Below are positions 1 to 10,276 of a DNA stretch of 64,000 nt, piece by piece (position 1 is the first letter of the stretch; the number at the start of each line of letters is the position of its first letter). A program made the translations under genes and the position numbers. A model generated the notes under the pieces. It made no database searches, was not told the origin of the DNA, and saw only the letters and a list, made by a program, of their open reading frames with translations. The DNA comes from JANJUO01 sp942492935 (GTDB taxonomy: Bacteria; Bacteroidota; Ignavibacteria; Kapaibacteriales; UBA2268): NCBI GenBank assembly GCA_942492935.1, contig OW818654.1, forward strand, positions 434,001 to 498,000. Direction: 5' to 3'.

Positions 1-1890
1 TCGGAGCAGTCAGAAGAAATTGCAAAGCAGAAGAATGTACTTGAAACACTGCTTGTAGATTTGCAATCAAGTGAAACAAAATTTAGGAATTTAGTTGAAA
101 ATGCTTCAGATGGAATCGTAATTTTAAAAAATGGTATAATTAAATATACAAATCCACAATTTGAAATAATTACTGGTTTTAATAAAGAATATTTATTGGA
201 AAAGAATTTTATTTCCTTCTGCAATGATAATTCGGAAATAAGCAATCAGTTGTTTTCCCAAGATGAAAAGCAAACTAAAAAAATAATTGATGTTGAATTT
301 ATAAATTCAAATAATAGCGTTGTTTATTTGCAATTGAATATTGCTAATTCAATTTTTGAAGGTGAGCCCGCTTATATTCTAATAATGAGAGATATGTCGG
401 AATATAAAAAAGCACAAGATGAAATTTTAAAATTAAAAGAAGCAGTTGCTCAAAGTGCTTCTCAAATTGTTATAACTGACTTGAATGAAGTAATTGAATA
501 TGCAAATAATAAATTTTTAGAAAATACTGGTTACACTATTGGTGAAGTACTTGGAAATACACCACGAGCAATACAATCAGGGCTAACTCCATATCAAACT
601 TATATTGATTTAAAACATTGTATGAACAATGATAAGGAATGGAGAGGAGATTTTATTAATCTGAAAAAAGATGGTACTATATTCTGGGAAAGAGCCACAA
701 TTTTTCCAATATTTAACAGTAAAGGAATTAAAACTAATTATGCAAAAGTTTCTGAAGATGTTACAATATTGAAGTTTAATGAAAATGCTTTAAAAGAAAG
801 CGAAGAAAGATTAAGAATAATAACTGAAAACTCTTCCGATTTAATTGTTATAACAGATAAGAATGGAATTATTGCAAATGAACTTGCGGGTACTTATAAC
901 TTGTTAAAATATGAACACAATTATTTGAAAGGAAAGTCAATATTTGATTTTATTCATAATGATGATGTGATTCATACTAAAAATACCTTCGATTCAGTTG
1001 TCCATACAGAAAAAGGGTCTGCTAAATCTGAATTTAGAATTAGACACAAAAATGGTGAATACAAAGATGTTGTTTGCTCATTAGTTAATATGCTTGATAA
1101 TTCTGCAATTAAAGGAATTGTAACCACTATAAATGATATTTCCGAAAGAAAACAAGCTGAAATTTTATTGAAAAATTCAGAATCTCATTTAAGAGAACTT
1201 AATGTAAGCAAGGATAAATTCTTCTCAATTATTTCGCATGACTTAAAAAATCCATTCAATTTTATTTTAATGGAAACAAAAAGATTAATTTCAGATTTTG
1301 ATGAAATACCTGATATTAAGAATAATATTGTTGAGCTTCACCAATCTTCTCAACAAATTTACAATCTTTTGGAAAACTTATTATCATGGGGACGCTCGCA
1401 AACAAATAGACTTAGTTTTAAGCCGATTGAATTTGATTTATATGAATTAGCATACAATAGCATATATATCAACAAAGTTAATTCTGACTCAAAAAATATC
1501 AGCATAGTTTCAGAAGTCAAAGAGGATACAATAATTACCGCTGATTACAATATGCTTAATACTATGTTAAGAAATTTAATATCAAATGCTGTGAAATTTA
1601 CTCAAATTGGCGGCAATATTAAAATATCATATTTGCAAAATAATGGCAATAATATAATCAGGGTTTCAGATAGCGGAATTGGAATGGATGAAAAAATGAT
1701 TTCTAAATTATTTAAAATAGATGAAAATATTTCAACTCTTGGTACTGCAGGTGAATCAGGTACTGGTCTTGGTTTGATTTTATGTTCTGAATTTGCTAAA
1801 AAGCATAACGGGAGCATTGAAGTATCAAGTGAATTAGGAAAAGGTACAACATTTTCAATAATTCTACCACTTATAAAAAAATCCTCCTAA
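1..1890 (+). CDS. PAS-domain sensor histidine kinase (5' end outside window)
   Basis: The reading frame is open from base 1, so the true N-terminus lies upstream; 629 residues are visible. After a short coiled-coil-like stretch there are three PAS/PAC modules, starting near codons at about 90, 450 and 820, with typical GxIxYxN and RDxSExK features. They are followed by a HisKA dimerisation helix with the H-box HDLKNPF (phospho-acceptor His codon 1237-1239). The HATPase domain has an N-box (LRNLISNAVKF), G1 (DSGIGMD) and G2 (GTGLGL). No receiver domain follows. It should autophosphorylate on His and pass phosphate to a response regulator not encoded here. The gene ends at a convergent terminator shared with dsbD. 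The family call is certain; the signal sensed is unknown. Confidence 0.93.
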   Translation, partial: SEQSEEIAKQKNVLETLLVDLQSSETKFRNLVENASDGIVILKNGIIKYTNPQFEIITGFNKEYLLEKNFISFCNDNSEISNQLFSQDEKQTKKIIDVEFINSNNSVVYLQLNIANSIFEGEPAYILIMRDMSEYKKAQDEILKLKEAVAQSASQIVITDLNEVIEYANNKFLENTGYTIGEVLGNTPRAIQSGLTPYQTYIDLKHCMNNDKEWRGDFINLKKDGTIFWERATIFPIFNSKGIKTNYAKVSEDVTILKFNENALKESEERLRIITENSSDLIVITDKNGIIANELAGTYNLLKYEHNYLKGKSIFDFIHNDDVIHTKNTFDSVVHTEKGSAKSEFRIRHKNGEYKDVVCSLVNMLDNSAIKGIVTTINDISERKQAEILLKNSESHLRELNVSKDKFFSIISHDLKNPFNFILMETKRLISDFDEIPDIKNNIVELHQSSQQIYNLLENLLSWGRSQTNRLSFKPIEFDLYELAYNSIYINKVNSDSKNISIVSEVKEDTIITADYNMLNTMLRNLISNAVKFTQIGGNIKISYLQNNGNNIIRVSDSGIGMDEKMISKLFKIDENISTLGTAGESGTGLGLILCSEFAKKHNGSIEVSSELGKGTTFSIILPLIKKSS

Positions 1891-1902
1891 AAGGAGGATT
1901 TT
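1875..1902. terminator. Bidirectional intrinsic terminator between kinase and dsbD
   Basis: A 9-bp perfect stem (AATCCTCCT / AGGAGGATT, 1880-1888 with 1892-1900) with a 3-nt loop is flanked by an A run on the left and a T run on the right. It can therefore terminate both converging genes. The kinase stop codon lies inside the hairpin. Confidence 0.8.
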
Positions 1903-1925
1903 AAATTAAAAATTTTGATAGTGAA

Positions 1926-4007
1926 TTACTTCAATGCGTTTAATCCTTTATCAAGGAATTTTACAAAAGCATCTTTATCACGTGTGAATGTATTTGTTCC
2001 TACCAATTCTTCATCTGGCTTTATGATTACATATAAAGGCAATTCGATTGAACCATAGCGTTCTTCTTGTAATTTCTTATTAGAAATATATGGCTCTTTA
2101 TTTCTATCTGTAAATAATTTTACTTTTACAAATTGGTCTAACCTTGCTTTAACATCTGCAATAGGAAACATTTTTGTTTCCATCCATCTGCAATTAGTAC
2201 ATGTAAAACCAGTGAAATCAACAAACAACATTTTGTTTTGTTTTTTTGCTTCAGCTAAAGCTTCATTATAATCTTTGTACCAATCTGTAAAATCATTAGA
2301 ATTTGAATTTGATACACCTATTCCTCCTGCCGCAGTAGTTGTTTGAACAGAATTACCGCTTATAGTTTCATAATCAGGTGGAGGAAGATAAGCATCAAGT
2401 TCTCCGAGTGGTTTTCCAAATAATCCTGTAATCAACCATATTGTAATAGATGCAAATAAAGTAGCAAAAACTACTCTTGGTGAACCTATAGCATTTATCG
2501 GAGCATCATGAAGTAATCTGAATTTACCCAAAATATAAAGTACAATCATCATACCACAAGCAATCCATATAGCAAGAAACATTTCTTTTGGCAGCATCCC
2601 CCAAGCCCAAACTAAATCTGCATTGCTGATAAATTTGATTGCGGCTGCAATTTCCAAGAATCCCATAATTACTTTTACATTGTTCATCCATCCCCCAGCT
2701 CTTGGTAATTTTTGCATAGCAGAAGGAAATAATGCTAATAAAAAGAATGGTGCGGCAAATACTCCAGAAAATCCAAGCATTCCAATGATTGGATAGAACC
2801 ACTCGCCATCACTTGCTGAAATAAGTGCAGAGCCTACAAATGGTACTGTACATGTGAATGATGTTAACGAGAATGTTAAGCCCATCAGCAATACGCTTAC
2901 AATGCCACTTCCTTGGCTTTTTTGGTTTAGCTTATTCATTATTCCAGTTGGAATTTGAATTTCAAAAGCACCAAATAAATTCAATGCAAAAACAATAAAA
3001 ATCACCGCAATAAATAGATTAACCCATCCATTTGCCGCAAAATCTCTAATTCCTGATGCGTTAAAAATCAAAGCTATTAAAAAACCTAATCCAGTAAATG
3101 TTAAAATAATTCCTATTGCATAAATAATTGAATCACGCAATCCTTTTCCTTCACCTTTTTCAGCACGCTTTGTGAAGAATGAAACTGTTATTGGCACCAT
3201 TGGAAATACACAAGGAGTCAACAACGCTAATGCTCCCGCAGACATTGCAAACCACAAAAACGACCATACACCCTCTTTCTTCTTTCCTTCGATTTCTGCT
3301 TGACTTTCTGTAACATTGGCAGCTTTAACTTCTGGCTGAGCCGCTGCAACTTCAGTATTTGAAGGAGCTACTGGCTCTGTACTTAATGTATCAGTTTGCA
3401 TTGCAGTAGCATCATCTTTTGAATTATCTAATTTTGCCTTAAACATTCCATCAGCATCTCTTGAAAGAGCATATTTTACTTTGCTCGCAAGTATCACATC
3501 ATTCATTTCAAACGCTTTTGAAATAATCAATGATTTAAATTCTTCAGGTGGCAAACAGCTCGTAGTATCGCATAATTGAATTGTAAAGGAAATATATGTT
3601 TTTGATTTACTAAAATCGACATCTTTTTTTGCAACAATTTTTAACAAAAATTCTGCTTTGCCTTTGTAATAAAATATGTCTTGCTCGAATCCTTCATCAT
3701 ATTTCTTGCCGGGTTTATCTACATACAAAGTTTTTACTTTTTCAAAGGAAGAATTTGGTGAAATGTCAATTTCTGATGGAGTAGGACCAATTCCTTCAGC
3801 ATTTGACTGGTCAAGAAAGCTGTAAGTGTAATAATGCTTATTGATATCAATATTAACTTTAATAAATGCTTCTTCACCTGCCTTCAAAACGGTTTTTGAT
3901 GGTTGGGCAGTCATTTTGAAATGCTTGAAAGTCTCTGCTTTGCTGAACGAAAGCGATGCAAGAACCAAAACTCCTATCAAAAAGCTGATTCTAATTAGTT
4001 TTAACAT
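1926..4007 (-). CDS. dsbD: Thiol:disulfide interchange protein DsbD (cytochrome c biogenesis/reductant transfer)
   Basis: A 693-residue inner-membrane protein that carries electrons from cytoplasmic thioredoxin to periplasmic thiol proteins. The three-part DsbD layout is complete. After a signal peptide comes a periplasmic DsbD-alpha domain with the Cys146/Cys151 pair. Next is a membrane core of about eight helices with Cys266 (LTPCVFPM) and Cys386 (FTCTVPF). Last is a C-terminal thioredoxin fold with CTNC (Cys603/Cys606). A low-complexity Ala/Glu/Thr linker (about 195-245) separates the alpha and membrane parts. The ATG at 4007 is chosen over an in-frame TTG at 4019 because GAGG sits 6 nt before it. 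It converges with the kinase gene; no operon partner is evident. Confidence 0.95.
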   Translation of the reverse strand: MLKLIRISFLIGVLVLASLSFSKAETFKHFKMTAQPSKTVLKAGEEAFIKVNIDINKHYYTYSFLDQSNAEGIGPTPSEIDISPNSSFEKVKTLYVDKPGKKYDEGFEQDIFYYKGKAEFLLKIVAKKDVDFSKSKTYISFTIQLCDTTSCLPPEEFKSLIISKAFEMNDVILASKVKYALSRDADGMFKAKLDNSKDDATAMQTDTLSTEPVAPSNTEVAAAQPEVKAANVTESQAEIEGKKKEGVWSFLWFAMSAGALALLTPCVFPMVPITVSFFTKRAEKGEGKGLRDSIIYAIGIILTFTGLGFLIALIFNASGIRDFAANGWVNLFIAVIFIVFALNLFGAFEIQIPTGIMNKLNQKSQGSGIVSVLLMGLTFSLTSFTCTVPFVGSALISASDGEWFYPIIGMLGFSGVFAAPFFLLALFPSAMQKLPRAGGWMNNVKVIMGFLEIAAAIKFISNADLVWAWGMLPKEMFLAIWIACGMMIVLYILGKFRLLHDAPINAIGSPRVVFATLFASITIWLITGLFGKPLGELDAYLPPPDYETISGNSVQTTTAAGGIGVSNSNSNDFTDWYKDYNEALAEAKKQNKMLFVDFTGFTCTNCRWMETKMFPIADVKARLDQFVKVKLFTDRNKEPYISNKKLQEERYGSIELPLYVIIKPDEELVGTNTFTRDKDAFVKFLDKGLNALK

Positions 4008-4173
4008 TATAAACCTCAATTTATAAACAATATTTCTATTTATTCATATTCCAAAATACTAAATTACTATTTATTTTTTATTTATAGTAATAGAATTTGA
4101 AAAATCAATGAATTTTTGTTAATATTTTGTTAAAACTGATTTTTTTATTCTAAATAGGGGATTTAGTTAAACA

Positions 4174-5079
4174 TCATTTTTTCTCAATAATATGTGGCTC
4201 GAATGCTCTAATAACGCTGATTCCAGTTGCTTTTGAACTTGATGCAAGATAATCTGAAATAGGAACATCTAAAATAACTTTTTTCTTTGCTGATGAAGCA
4301 TGCATAAGTCTAAGATTATCATCATCATCACGATATGCAATTCCTGTATGTGAATAATCTAATCCAGGAATTGATGTAGCAATTGCGATAATATCACCAG
4401 TATTAATTAATTGGTCGTAAATCTTTACCTTCTCTTTTGGAAGGAACCAATATTTACGGGAATTAATTACTTGTTCAATTGATTTGATTATTGGTACGTA
4501 ATCAGGATGATTTTTTAAGGCATTGTATTTTTCTGGGTTCTCAGACATAAACCAAACATTTATATTTAGTTTGCTACCACCAACAGAATTTGAAATATCA
4601 CGAACAATTCCCTTCTTTTCATTATCAATAATCCATTCAGCTGTATAATGTAATCTTGAAGTATAATCCTTCAAAACTCCATTTCTATAACGAGTTTCTG
4701 TAATTTGTTCAATTAAATCATTAAAACTATGCTTGCCTTTTTTTAGTATTCTTGCTATGCCAAGCACATTTTCAAAGAATGTTACACAATCTAATTCCAA
4801 CAGATTAACGACACATTTTTCATCTTTATTGATATCAAGAGTACCACCAACATAAGGTGTTTCTAAGAATTCAAGACCAATCCTGCCCATCAATAAACCC
4901 ATTGGAAGTGTTTCCCAACTATTACTTAATGCTTTTTCAATAATTTCATCAAATTTCAATTTATTTTCATCAATTTCCTGCTTTTTTTTCTTCATATTTT
5001 GCGAAAAAAGAAAGCTTGTACCAGTAAAAGCTGGTAATCCTGCTAAAGTAATTATGCCAATTGCATCTCTTCTATTCAT
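4174..5079 (-). CDS. DUF1460 / N-acetylmuramoyl-L-alanine amidase-like exported protein
   Basis: A 301-residue protein of the DUF1460 family, an NlpC/P60-like cysteine peptidase fold proposed to act on peptidoglycan. Visible family signatures are the ETPYVGGTLD segment (about 72-82), the catalytic-Cys segment LLELDCVTF (Cys98) and an HTGI segment near the C-terminus that should hold the active-site His. The N-terminus MNRRDAIG followed by a hydrophobic stretch resembles a Tat-type signal, so export to the periplasm is likely. It stands alone between dsbD and the large surface protein, transcribed in the same direction as both. The family is assigned with good confidence; the substrate is inferred. 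Confidence 0.8.
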   Translation of the reverse strand: MNRRDAIGIITLAGLPAFTGTSFLFSQNMKKKKQEIDENKLKFDEIIEKALSNSWETLPMGLLMGRIGLEFLETPYVGGTLDINKDEKCVVNLLELDCVTFFENVLGIARILKKGKHSFNDLIEQITETRYRNGVLKDYTSRLHYTAEWIIDNEKKGIVRDISNSVGGSKLNINVWFMSENPEKYNALKNHPDYVPIIKSIEQVINSRKYWFLPKEKVKIYDQLINTGDIIAIATSIPGLDYSHTGIAYRDDDDNLRLMHASSAKKKVILDVPISDYLASSSKATGISVIRAFEPHIIEKK

Positions 5080-5176
5080 ATATATTTGTTAAATTCCTTA
5101 ATTTAATACAATTAAAAATCACAATTCATTTAAAAAACAAAATGATTTCTTAAATTTTAAAATTTCTACAATTTCC

Positions 5177-8100
5177 CTACTTCATCACGCTTATCATTTT
5201 TGATAATTTTGCTGTTGGTGTTGTTAAAATTACTGTATATACACCTGAAGAAATATTCTCAAGATTTAAATCAATTAATTTTTCTGGATTTTCGCCATCA
5301 TTTTTATTGAAATGAATTTTTTGAATAACTATACCTGTTAAATTGGTAATTTCTAAAGTATATTTTCCATTTTCCAACATAAATACATTTGCAATTGCAT
5401 TGTTTTCTATAGGATTTGGAAGAATTTCAATCTTTGCAGCTGAGGAAAATTGCTTTAGCAATCTATCGCCACCCTCTTGGCATATTTCTATTTCAAGTGA
5501 CCCATCTTCGCTACTGATTTTACTAACAATGCTTGATTGTTTATGTGATATTTTTTCAAATTTCAAATCAGTTTTAGTAACATCGCCAAGCATTGTATAA
5601 CCTGTAAGTTCAGTTAATACAACATTTTGCCCTTTGAATTTAATATTGTCTATTTCGAGAATAATATGTCTTCGAGCATTATTTATATATGATGAAAGAA
5701 TTTTACCGTTTGAAATTTTTTCAGGATAATAAAGAGAACGATTGAAGCTAATTTCAACAGTATCAAGTTTGAATCCTTCAATTTCATCTGTTGCTTTACC
5801 TAAAGATGCGTAAATTGGAAGTTTGTAATTGTCAAGTGCAGGACTAACCACTACTTTAGGTAAATTAAGAGTAACTTCTTTTGAAGGCAAACCTTTACCA
5901 TTAAGATAAATCACATAACGGTCAGTACAATTGCCAAACGTTAAATCAAATACGATTGAATCACGATAATCTTTAACTTCGGCAGGTGTAAATGTAACTG
6001 TAAAATCTTCAAAAGAATTTGCAGCATAAACTTTGCCCACAACTGATGGAGAAAGCGAAAATCCATTAGTAGAATTTGGACCTGTTACGTTGTTAATTGT
6101 AAGATTCCAAGGTCCAGAATTAGTAAATTTGAACATTTTACTATCTGCAAGATTAACTATTTGTTGCAAATCAAGAGAATTGTCAGAAAATAAAAATTTC
6201 CCTTTTTCTACTTGTACTTTCAAAGTTATATTCTTTTTTTCAACCTTACCATTAACATACACAGTTGCTTCATATTTTCCAGTATAAATACCATCAAGAG
6301 TATTAATATCAATATTTAAATTGAAATTCAATCCTACTCTCTCTGGTTTTGCTGGATAAATTGTATCATTTATTAAACTTGTACTCGGTTGAGAAACAAA
6401 AATACCACCATCGGAATCCGTAATTTCTTCACCTAAAACAATAAACGGAGCATTGCCTAAATTCTTCCATTTCATACTTGTAAATGTAGTTAAATTAATA
6501 TTAGTTTCACAAGGTGAAATTTTTCCAAAATCAATTTCTTCATTTACTAAATTATAACTTCCATCTGTTTCTAAACTGTAAGTAGTTGTAAGTGCATTTA
6601 TTGTAACAGGAATTTTTAAAGTATCATCGCAAGGAGTATCAAAAATCACCCAAAGTTCATCATTCATAAATGTAGAAGATGGATTAGAAATAAATGATGC
6701 TGTACGCTTTTCACTTGGATTAATAACATTTGGAGAATTCACAATCTTCGTAATAAAACTATTTTTGTATTCAATTGGATTATTAGTTCTTAAATATTCG
6801 GCAAGTAAACCTGAATTTTGCATTTCAAAAGTATAAGTTGTATCAAATCCCACAAAAGCATTATTTATTAATATTGACGGTGGCAAAGCTGCCATTTTAA
6901 AATGAGCAGTTTTCCCTTTCAATGCAATTCTAATTTCAAGATTTTCTGGTTGGTCAGTAAAAATTACCAATTCAGCTTGAAAATCTTCTTTCGATTTGTC
7001 TAATGATGGGTCGAATCTGACTTTAATTTTAACACCATTATTATCAGGTAATAATACCATCGGCTTTGTTGCAATATTTTGGGTAATAATAAATACATTT
7101 TTATCTTGACCTTCAATAATCGCATAATCAGTCAATCGGAAAGACTCTGTTGATGTTGTTGGATTACTTATGCTAACTTCATCATCAACAACTTTGCACC
7201 AAGGAATATTACCAAAATCCATTTCAAATTTTGAAACATTAACTGTTGATTGAATAGCTTTACCCGAAACAGTAATTTCATTAGTAAATTCACAAGTAGA
7301 ATCTGTACTTACAGTATTTATTGAAATTTTACCAGAAATTGTACCTGCATTTGTCGGTCTGAATTGCAAAGTAATTTGAAATTCTTGATTTTCAAGCAAT
7401 AACATTGGCAATGCAGGTTTCTGAATAACATAAAAACTTGGAGGAAATACATCGGCTATTGCTGTAATTAATAATGGGCAATTTCCTGTATTTTTGTACG
7501 CTATTTCAAGATTGCTTGTTTGTCCTGTTCTTGTGTCATCAAATGTATAGTTTGCAGGATTAGAACCAATTTCTTCTAATTTTGGAACTACTATTTTCTT
7601 TAAGTCAATAATACCAATAAAAGTTGAATCACTCCTATATTTTGGTGTTTTAGCAACTGGGTCGTTAGTTTTAATTCTAATGTTACACCAAAAATCATTT
7701 GTTTCAGTACCTTGATATGTATATTTAACAACTACGGTTTCTTTCGTGCCGGGTTTAATTGGTTTATTTGGCAAAAAGATAGTGAAATTAGTAGCATCAT
7801 AATTTTCAATCCAAGCTGATAAAATTTCTAAATCTGCTTCGGCTGCTGCATGATTATAAATATCAAAATAAAAATAGCGTTCAGGATTAGCACCAAGACA
7901 ATTCAAAGAATCATTAGTTGCAAGTTCAGTACATTTTGCAGTATCAATTATCGGATGCAAGTCCAATCTGAATAAATTGGCACCTGCTTGAGTCATCAAA
8001 TAACTCGGCTCTATTTTATAATCAACTATAGAAGGCGAAGGAATTTCTTGAACAGCCACAAAATAATGATATTTATCATTACCCACGAGAGAAATATTTT

Positions 8101-9775
8101 TAACCCAAGCTTCCCCACCGTTTATTGATGTAGCAGCATTTGAAATTTCTTCCCACAATCCACTTTCACTCTTCATATAGAAATGAAGTTTTTCAACTTT
8201 TTTATCAGTGCCATAATGTATGTAATCATAAGTATAAGGAGCGCCCATAATTTTGAAGTTTCTGCTTACAGAAGTAGTTGTATCAGTCATAATTCCTTTG
8301 AAAAATCCACCTGTTGAAACTCGTTGACCTCTGCCTTCAAAACGGTCGGTTCTTCCCCAACCATACCCTGAACCACTTGTAGTATTATCTAAGCCATAGT
8401 CTAATATAGTTCCTTTAGACGACAATACAATCATACCGCCAGAGCCATATCCACCATCTGATGCGTCATTTCCATCTCCACCTTTTGCACCTTTTGAAAT
8501 GAAATCAATACCGGTTATACTTTTCCCGAATGCCAGTATTGCACCACCACCACCGCCACCATCACCGGAACAATATCTTGGAATTAAAGCAAATGGATTT
8601 CCACTTGCACCTCCAGAGCCACCTGCAAGCGGAACGCATTGAGAATTTCCATGTGCTTTACCATAAGAAATATTTATACCTATACCGTTTGTTGCAAAAC
8701 CACCAGAACCGCCTTTCTGATTTTGTGTTCTTCCACTTCCACCACCAAATTGCCCTTCAGGATTATCCGAATTGCCAGCTTGAGTTCCTCTGCCGGACAA
8801 TCCAAATGGATGTCCAGTTCCACCTCCAGAAGCTTCATAATTAACAATAGCATTAAAAGGACCTGCTACACCATTTAATGAATAGCCACCAAAATCTGAA
8901 GTAGTACTTAAATTTGGACCTGTACTTTTTCCGTAAGCTCTTTTATTTCCACCACCGCCAATTGCACTATTTTCTCCACCAGGACCACCACCGGTAAATC
9001 CATCACCACCATCATAACCATCATTTCCACCAATCGCAACATCGCAATATGCTCCACCACCACCACCGCCACCGGGACCAGAGTGTTTGCCATTGCCACT
9101 TACATCTATTGAAGTATAAGTAGTGCCTTGCAAAGTGCCATTAATATCACCTTTTGCTAATAAAACGAATGGCAAAAATGCTTCATTATATGTTGTAGAT
9201 GGGTCGCAATCTGTTAATGAAACAGTATATTTTCTTGCGGCTAATTTTAATGAATCAAATATAATTGCTCCACGTGGAGAGCGTTTCCCAAGTGTTCCCT
9301 CTCCAAATACCACATCTGTTGGATTTGCAATTGTGCCATTATGAAATGGATATGGTTTAACAATATAGAATGTTTCTGCATTGGATTTTACTCCATTAAC
9401 TTCAACAACTAATGGAATTTTAAATTCATCGCCAGCCGATAAAGCATAGCTTTCAGTTGGTATTAAATCGGGCTTTACAAATATCTGAGTTGAAATCATT
9501 CTTCCAGTCCAGCTTACCACTACCGGACCAATTACAACTTTATTAGCTTTTGCAGGGTCATTAACAACAACTCTTACAGCATCGCCTGGATTATTCAAAT
9601 ATATTGTATCTTTAGTTCCAAAATTATTTAATTTATCGGTAGGACCAATAAATTCTACATAAACATTCATTCCGGGCGCCCCAATATCTGGCAAAATATA
9701 AGATATTTTTGGCTGGGAATAAACACTTAAAGCATATAAAAATAATATAGCTAAGGTTCTGTAAAATGATTTCAT
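5177..9775 (-). CDS. Large T9SS-exported surface protein with Gly-rich region and ASH/choice-of-anchor repeats
   Basis: 1532 residues. A Sec signal peptide (about 1-20) is followed by a beta-rich N-terminal region. A markedly glycine-rich stretch (about 230-470) has many GG and GGGG runs. Several immunoglobulin-like ASH/SPD-2/Hydin or choice-of-anchor D units (about 600-1330) show phrases such as FGxIxxC and xxxGTxxPVxxxLxF. The C-terminal domain of about 80 residues has the PNP start, the LTG.V turn and the SSGVYTV motif of T9SS type A sorting signals. The predicted fate is secretion across the outer membrane and surface attachment or release. Function is unknown; the glycine-rich part resembles flexible structural or adhesive segments. 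It lies alone, with a candidate promoter just upstream. Confidence 0.88.
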   Translation of the reverse strand: MKSFYRTLAILFLYALSVYSQPKISYILPDIGAPGMNVYVEFIGPTDKLNNFGTKDTIYLNNPGDAVRVVVNDPAKANKVVIGPVVVSWTGRMISTQIFVKPDLIPTESYALSAGDEFKIPLVVEVNGVKSNAETFYIVKPYPFHNGTIANPTDVVFGEGTLGKRSPRGAIIFDSLKLAARKYTVSLTDCDPSTTYNEAFLPFVLLAKGDINGTLQGTTYTSIDVSGNGKHSGPGGGGGGGAYCDVAIGGNDGYDGGDGFTGGGPGGENSAIGGGGNKRAYGKSTGPNLSTTSDFGGYSLNGVAGPFNAIVNYEASGGGTGHPFGLSGRGTQAGNSDNPEGQFGGGSGRTQNQKGGSGGFATNGIGINISYGKAHGNSQCVPLAGGSGGASGNPFALIPRYCSGDGGGGGGAILAFGKSITGIDFISKGAKGGDGNDASDGGYGSGGMIVLSSKGTILDYGLDNTTSGSGYGWGRTDRFEGRGQRVSTGGFFKGIMTDTTTSVSRNFKIMGAPYTYDYIHYGTDKKVEKLHFYMKSESGLWEEISNAATSINGGEAWVKNISLVGNDKYHYFVAVQEIPSPSIVDYKIEPSYLMTQAGANLFRLDLHPIIDTAKCTELATNDSLNCLGANPERYFYFDIYNHAAAEADLEILSAWIENYDATNFTIFLPNKPIKPGTKETVVVKYTYQGTETNDFWCNIRIKTNDPVAKTPKYRSDSTFIGIIDLKKIVVPKLEEIGSNPANYTFDDTRTGQTSNLEIAYKNTGNCPLLITAIADVFPPSFYVIQKPALPMLLLENQEFQITLQFRPTNAGTISGKISINTVSTDSTCEFTNEITVSGKAIQSTVNVSKFEMDFGNIPWCKVVDDEVSISNPTTSTESFRLTDYAIIEGQDKNVFIITQNIATKPMVLLPDNNGVKIKVRFDPSLDKSKEDFQAELVIFTDQPENLEIRIALKGKTAHFKMAALPPSILINNAFVGFDTTYTFEMQNSGLLAEYLRTNNPIEYKNSFITKIVNSPNVINPSEKRTASFISNPSSTFMNDELWVIFDTPCDDTLKIPVTINALTTTYSLETDGSYNLVNEEIDFGKISPCETNINLTTFTSMKWKNLGNAPFIVLGEEITDSDGGIFVSQPSTSLINDTIYPAKPERVGLNFNLNIDINTLDGIYTGKYEATVYVNGKVEKKNITLKVQVEKGKFLFSDNSLDLQQIVNLADSKMFKFTNSGPWNLTINNVTGPNSTNGFSLSPSVVGKVYAANSFEDFTVTFTPAEVKDYRDSIVFDLTFGNCTDRYVIYLNGKGLPSKEVTLNLPKVVVSPALDNYKLPIYASLGKATDEIEGFKLDTVEISFNRSLYYPEKISNGKILSSYINNARRHIILEIDNIKFKGQNVVLTELTGYTMLGDVTKTDLKFEKISHKQSSIVSKISSEDGSLEIEICQEGGDRLLKQFSSAAKIEILPNPIENNAIANVFMLENGKYTLEITNLTGIVIQKIHFNKNDGENPEKLIDLNLENISSGVYTVILTTPTAKLSKMISVMK

Positions 9776-9817
9776 ATTTATATCCTGTTTAAATTTTAAT
9801 TTTCATAAACAAAAAAA

Positions 9818-9825
9818 CAAATCTA
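9818..9825 (-). promoter_or_regulatory. Candidate Bacteroidota-type -7 element (TAnnTTTG)
   Basis: The minus strand reads TAGATTTG about 42 nt before the start of the 1532-residue surface protein gene, with a TTTTTG about 22 nt further upstream. The -7 consensus TAnnTTTG is known for Bacteroidota sigma-ABfr; the spacing to the -33 box is slightly long here. In AT-rich DNA such matches also arise by chance. Confidence 0.35.
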
Positions 9826-9869
9826 ACTTTTATTATACGTATTTAATCAAAAACTATTTAAATCCAATT

Positions 9870-10208
9870 TTATTTAAATATTGAAATTGCTTCGTCTAAA
9901 TCTTTCTTAATTGTAAATAACTTAGTAAAGCCCGAAATATCTAAAACATTGATAATATTTTTTTGCAAATTACAAAGAACCATTTTGCGTTTTCTCTGCT
10001 GAAAATCTTTTAAAGCAAATAATAAACTTCTCAAACCAGCACTTGCTAAATAATCTAATTTTTTACAATCAAATATTACAGTTTCAAAATTTGGATTATC
10101 CAATGGATTTGTCATAATATTTTCAAATTCATTTGCATTATCCATATCAATTCTGCCAATTAATTCAATAATGCAGATATTTTCTGGAATATTTTGAGTA
10201 TTTTTCAT
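9870..10208 (-). CDS. STAS-domain anti-sigma factor antagonist
   Basis: A 112-residue single-domain protein of the SpoIIAA/RsbV family. The hallmark is the segment LDYLASAGLRSLL; Ser56, two residues before the Gly-Leu, is the likely phosphorylation site. In partner-switching systems the unphosphorylated form binds the anti-sigma kinase and frees its target. The gene is divergent from a matching HATPase gene with 68 bp between the starts, which supports a functional pair. The actual target (a sigma factor, kinase or cyclase) is not visible nearby. The family assignment is firm; the pathway is inferred. Confidence 0.88.
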   Translation of the reverse strand: MKNTQNIPENICIIELIGRIDMDNANEFENIMTNPLDNPNFETVIFDCKKLDYLASAGLRSLLFALKDFQQRKRKMVLCNLQKNIINVLDISGFTKLFTIKKDLDEAISIFK

Positions 10209-10276
10209 ATTTTTCTAAATTATTTTTAATTTCAATCGTATTACATTTAAAAAAATATAAATATAATGGTTTTTTT

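Noticed and set aside
8530..8878. His-rich plus-strand frames
   Set aside because: They mirror the glycine-rich codons of the large T9SS gene on the other strand.
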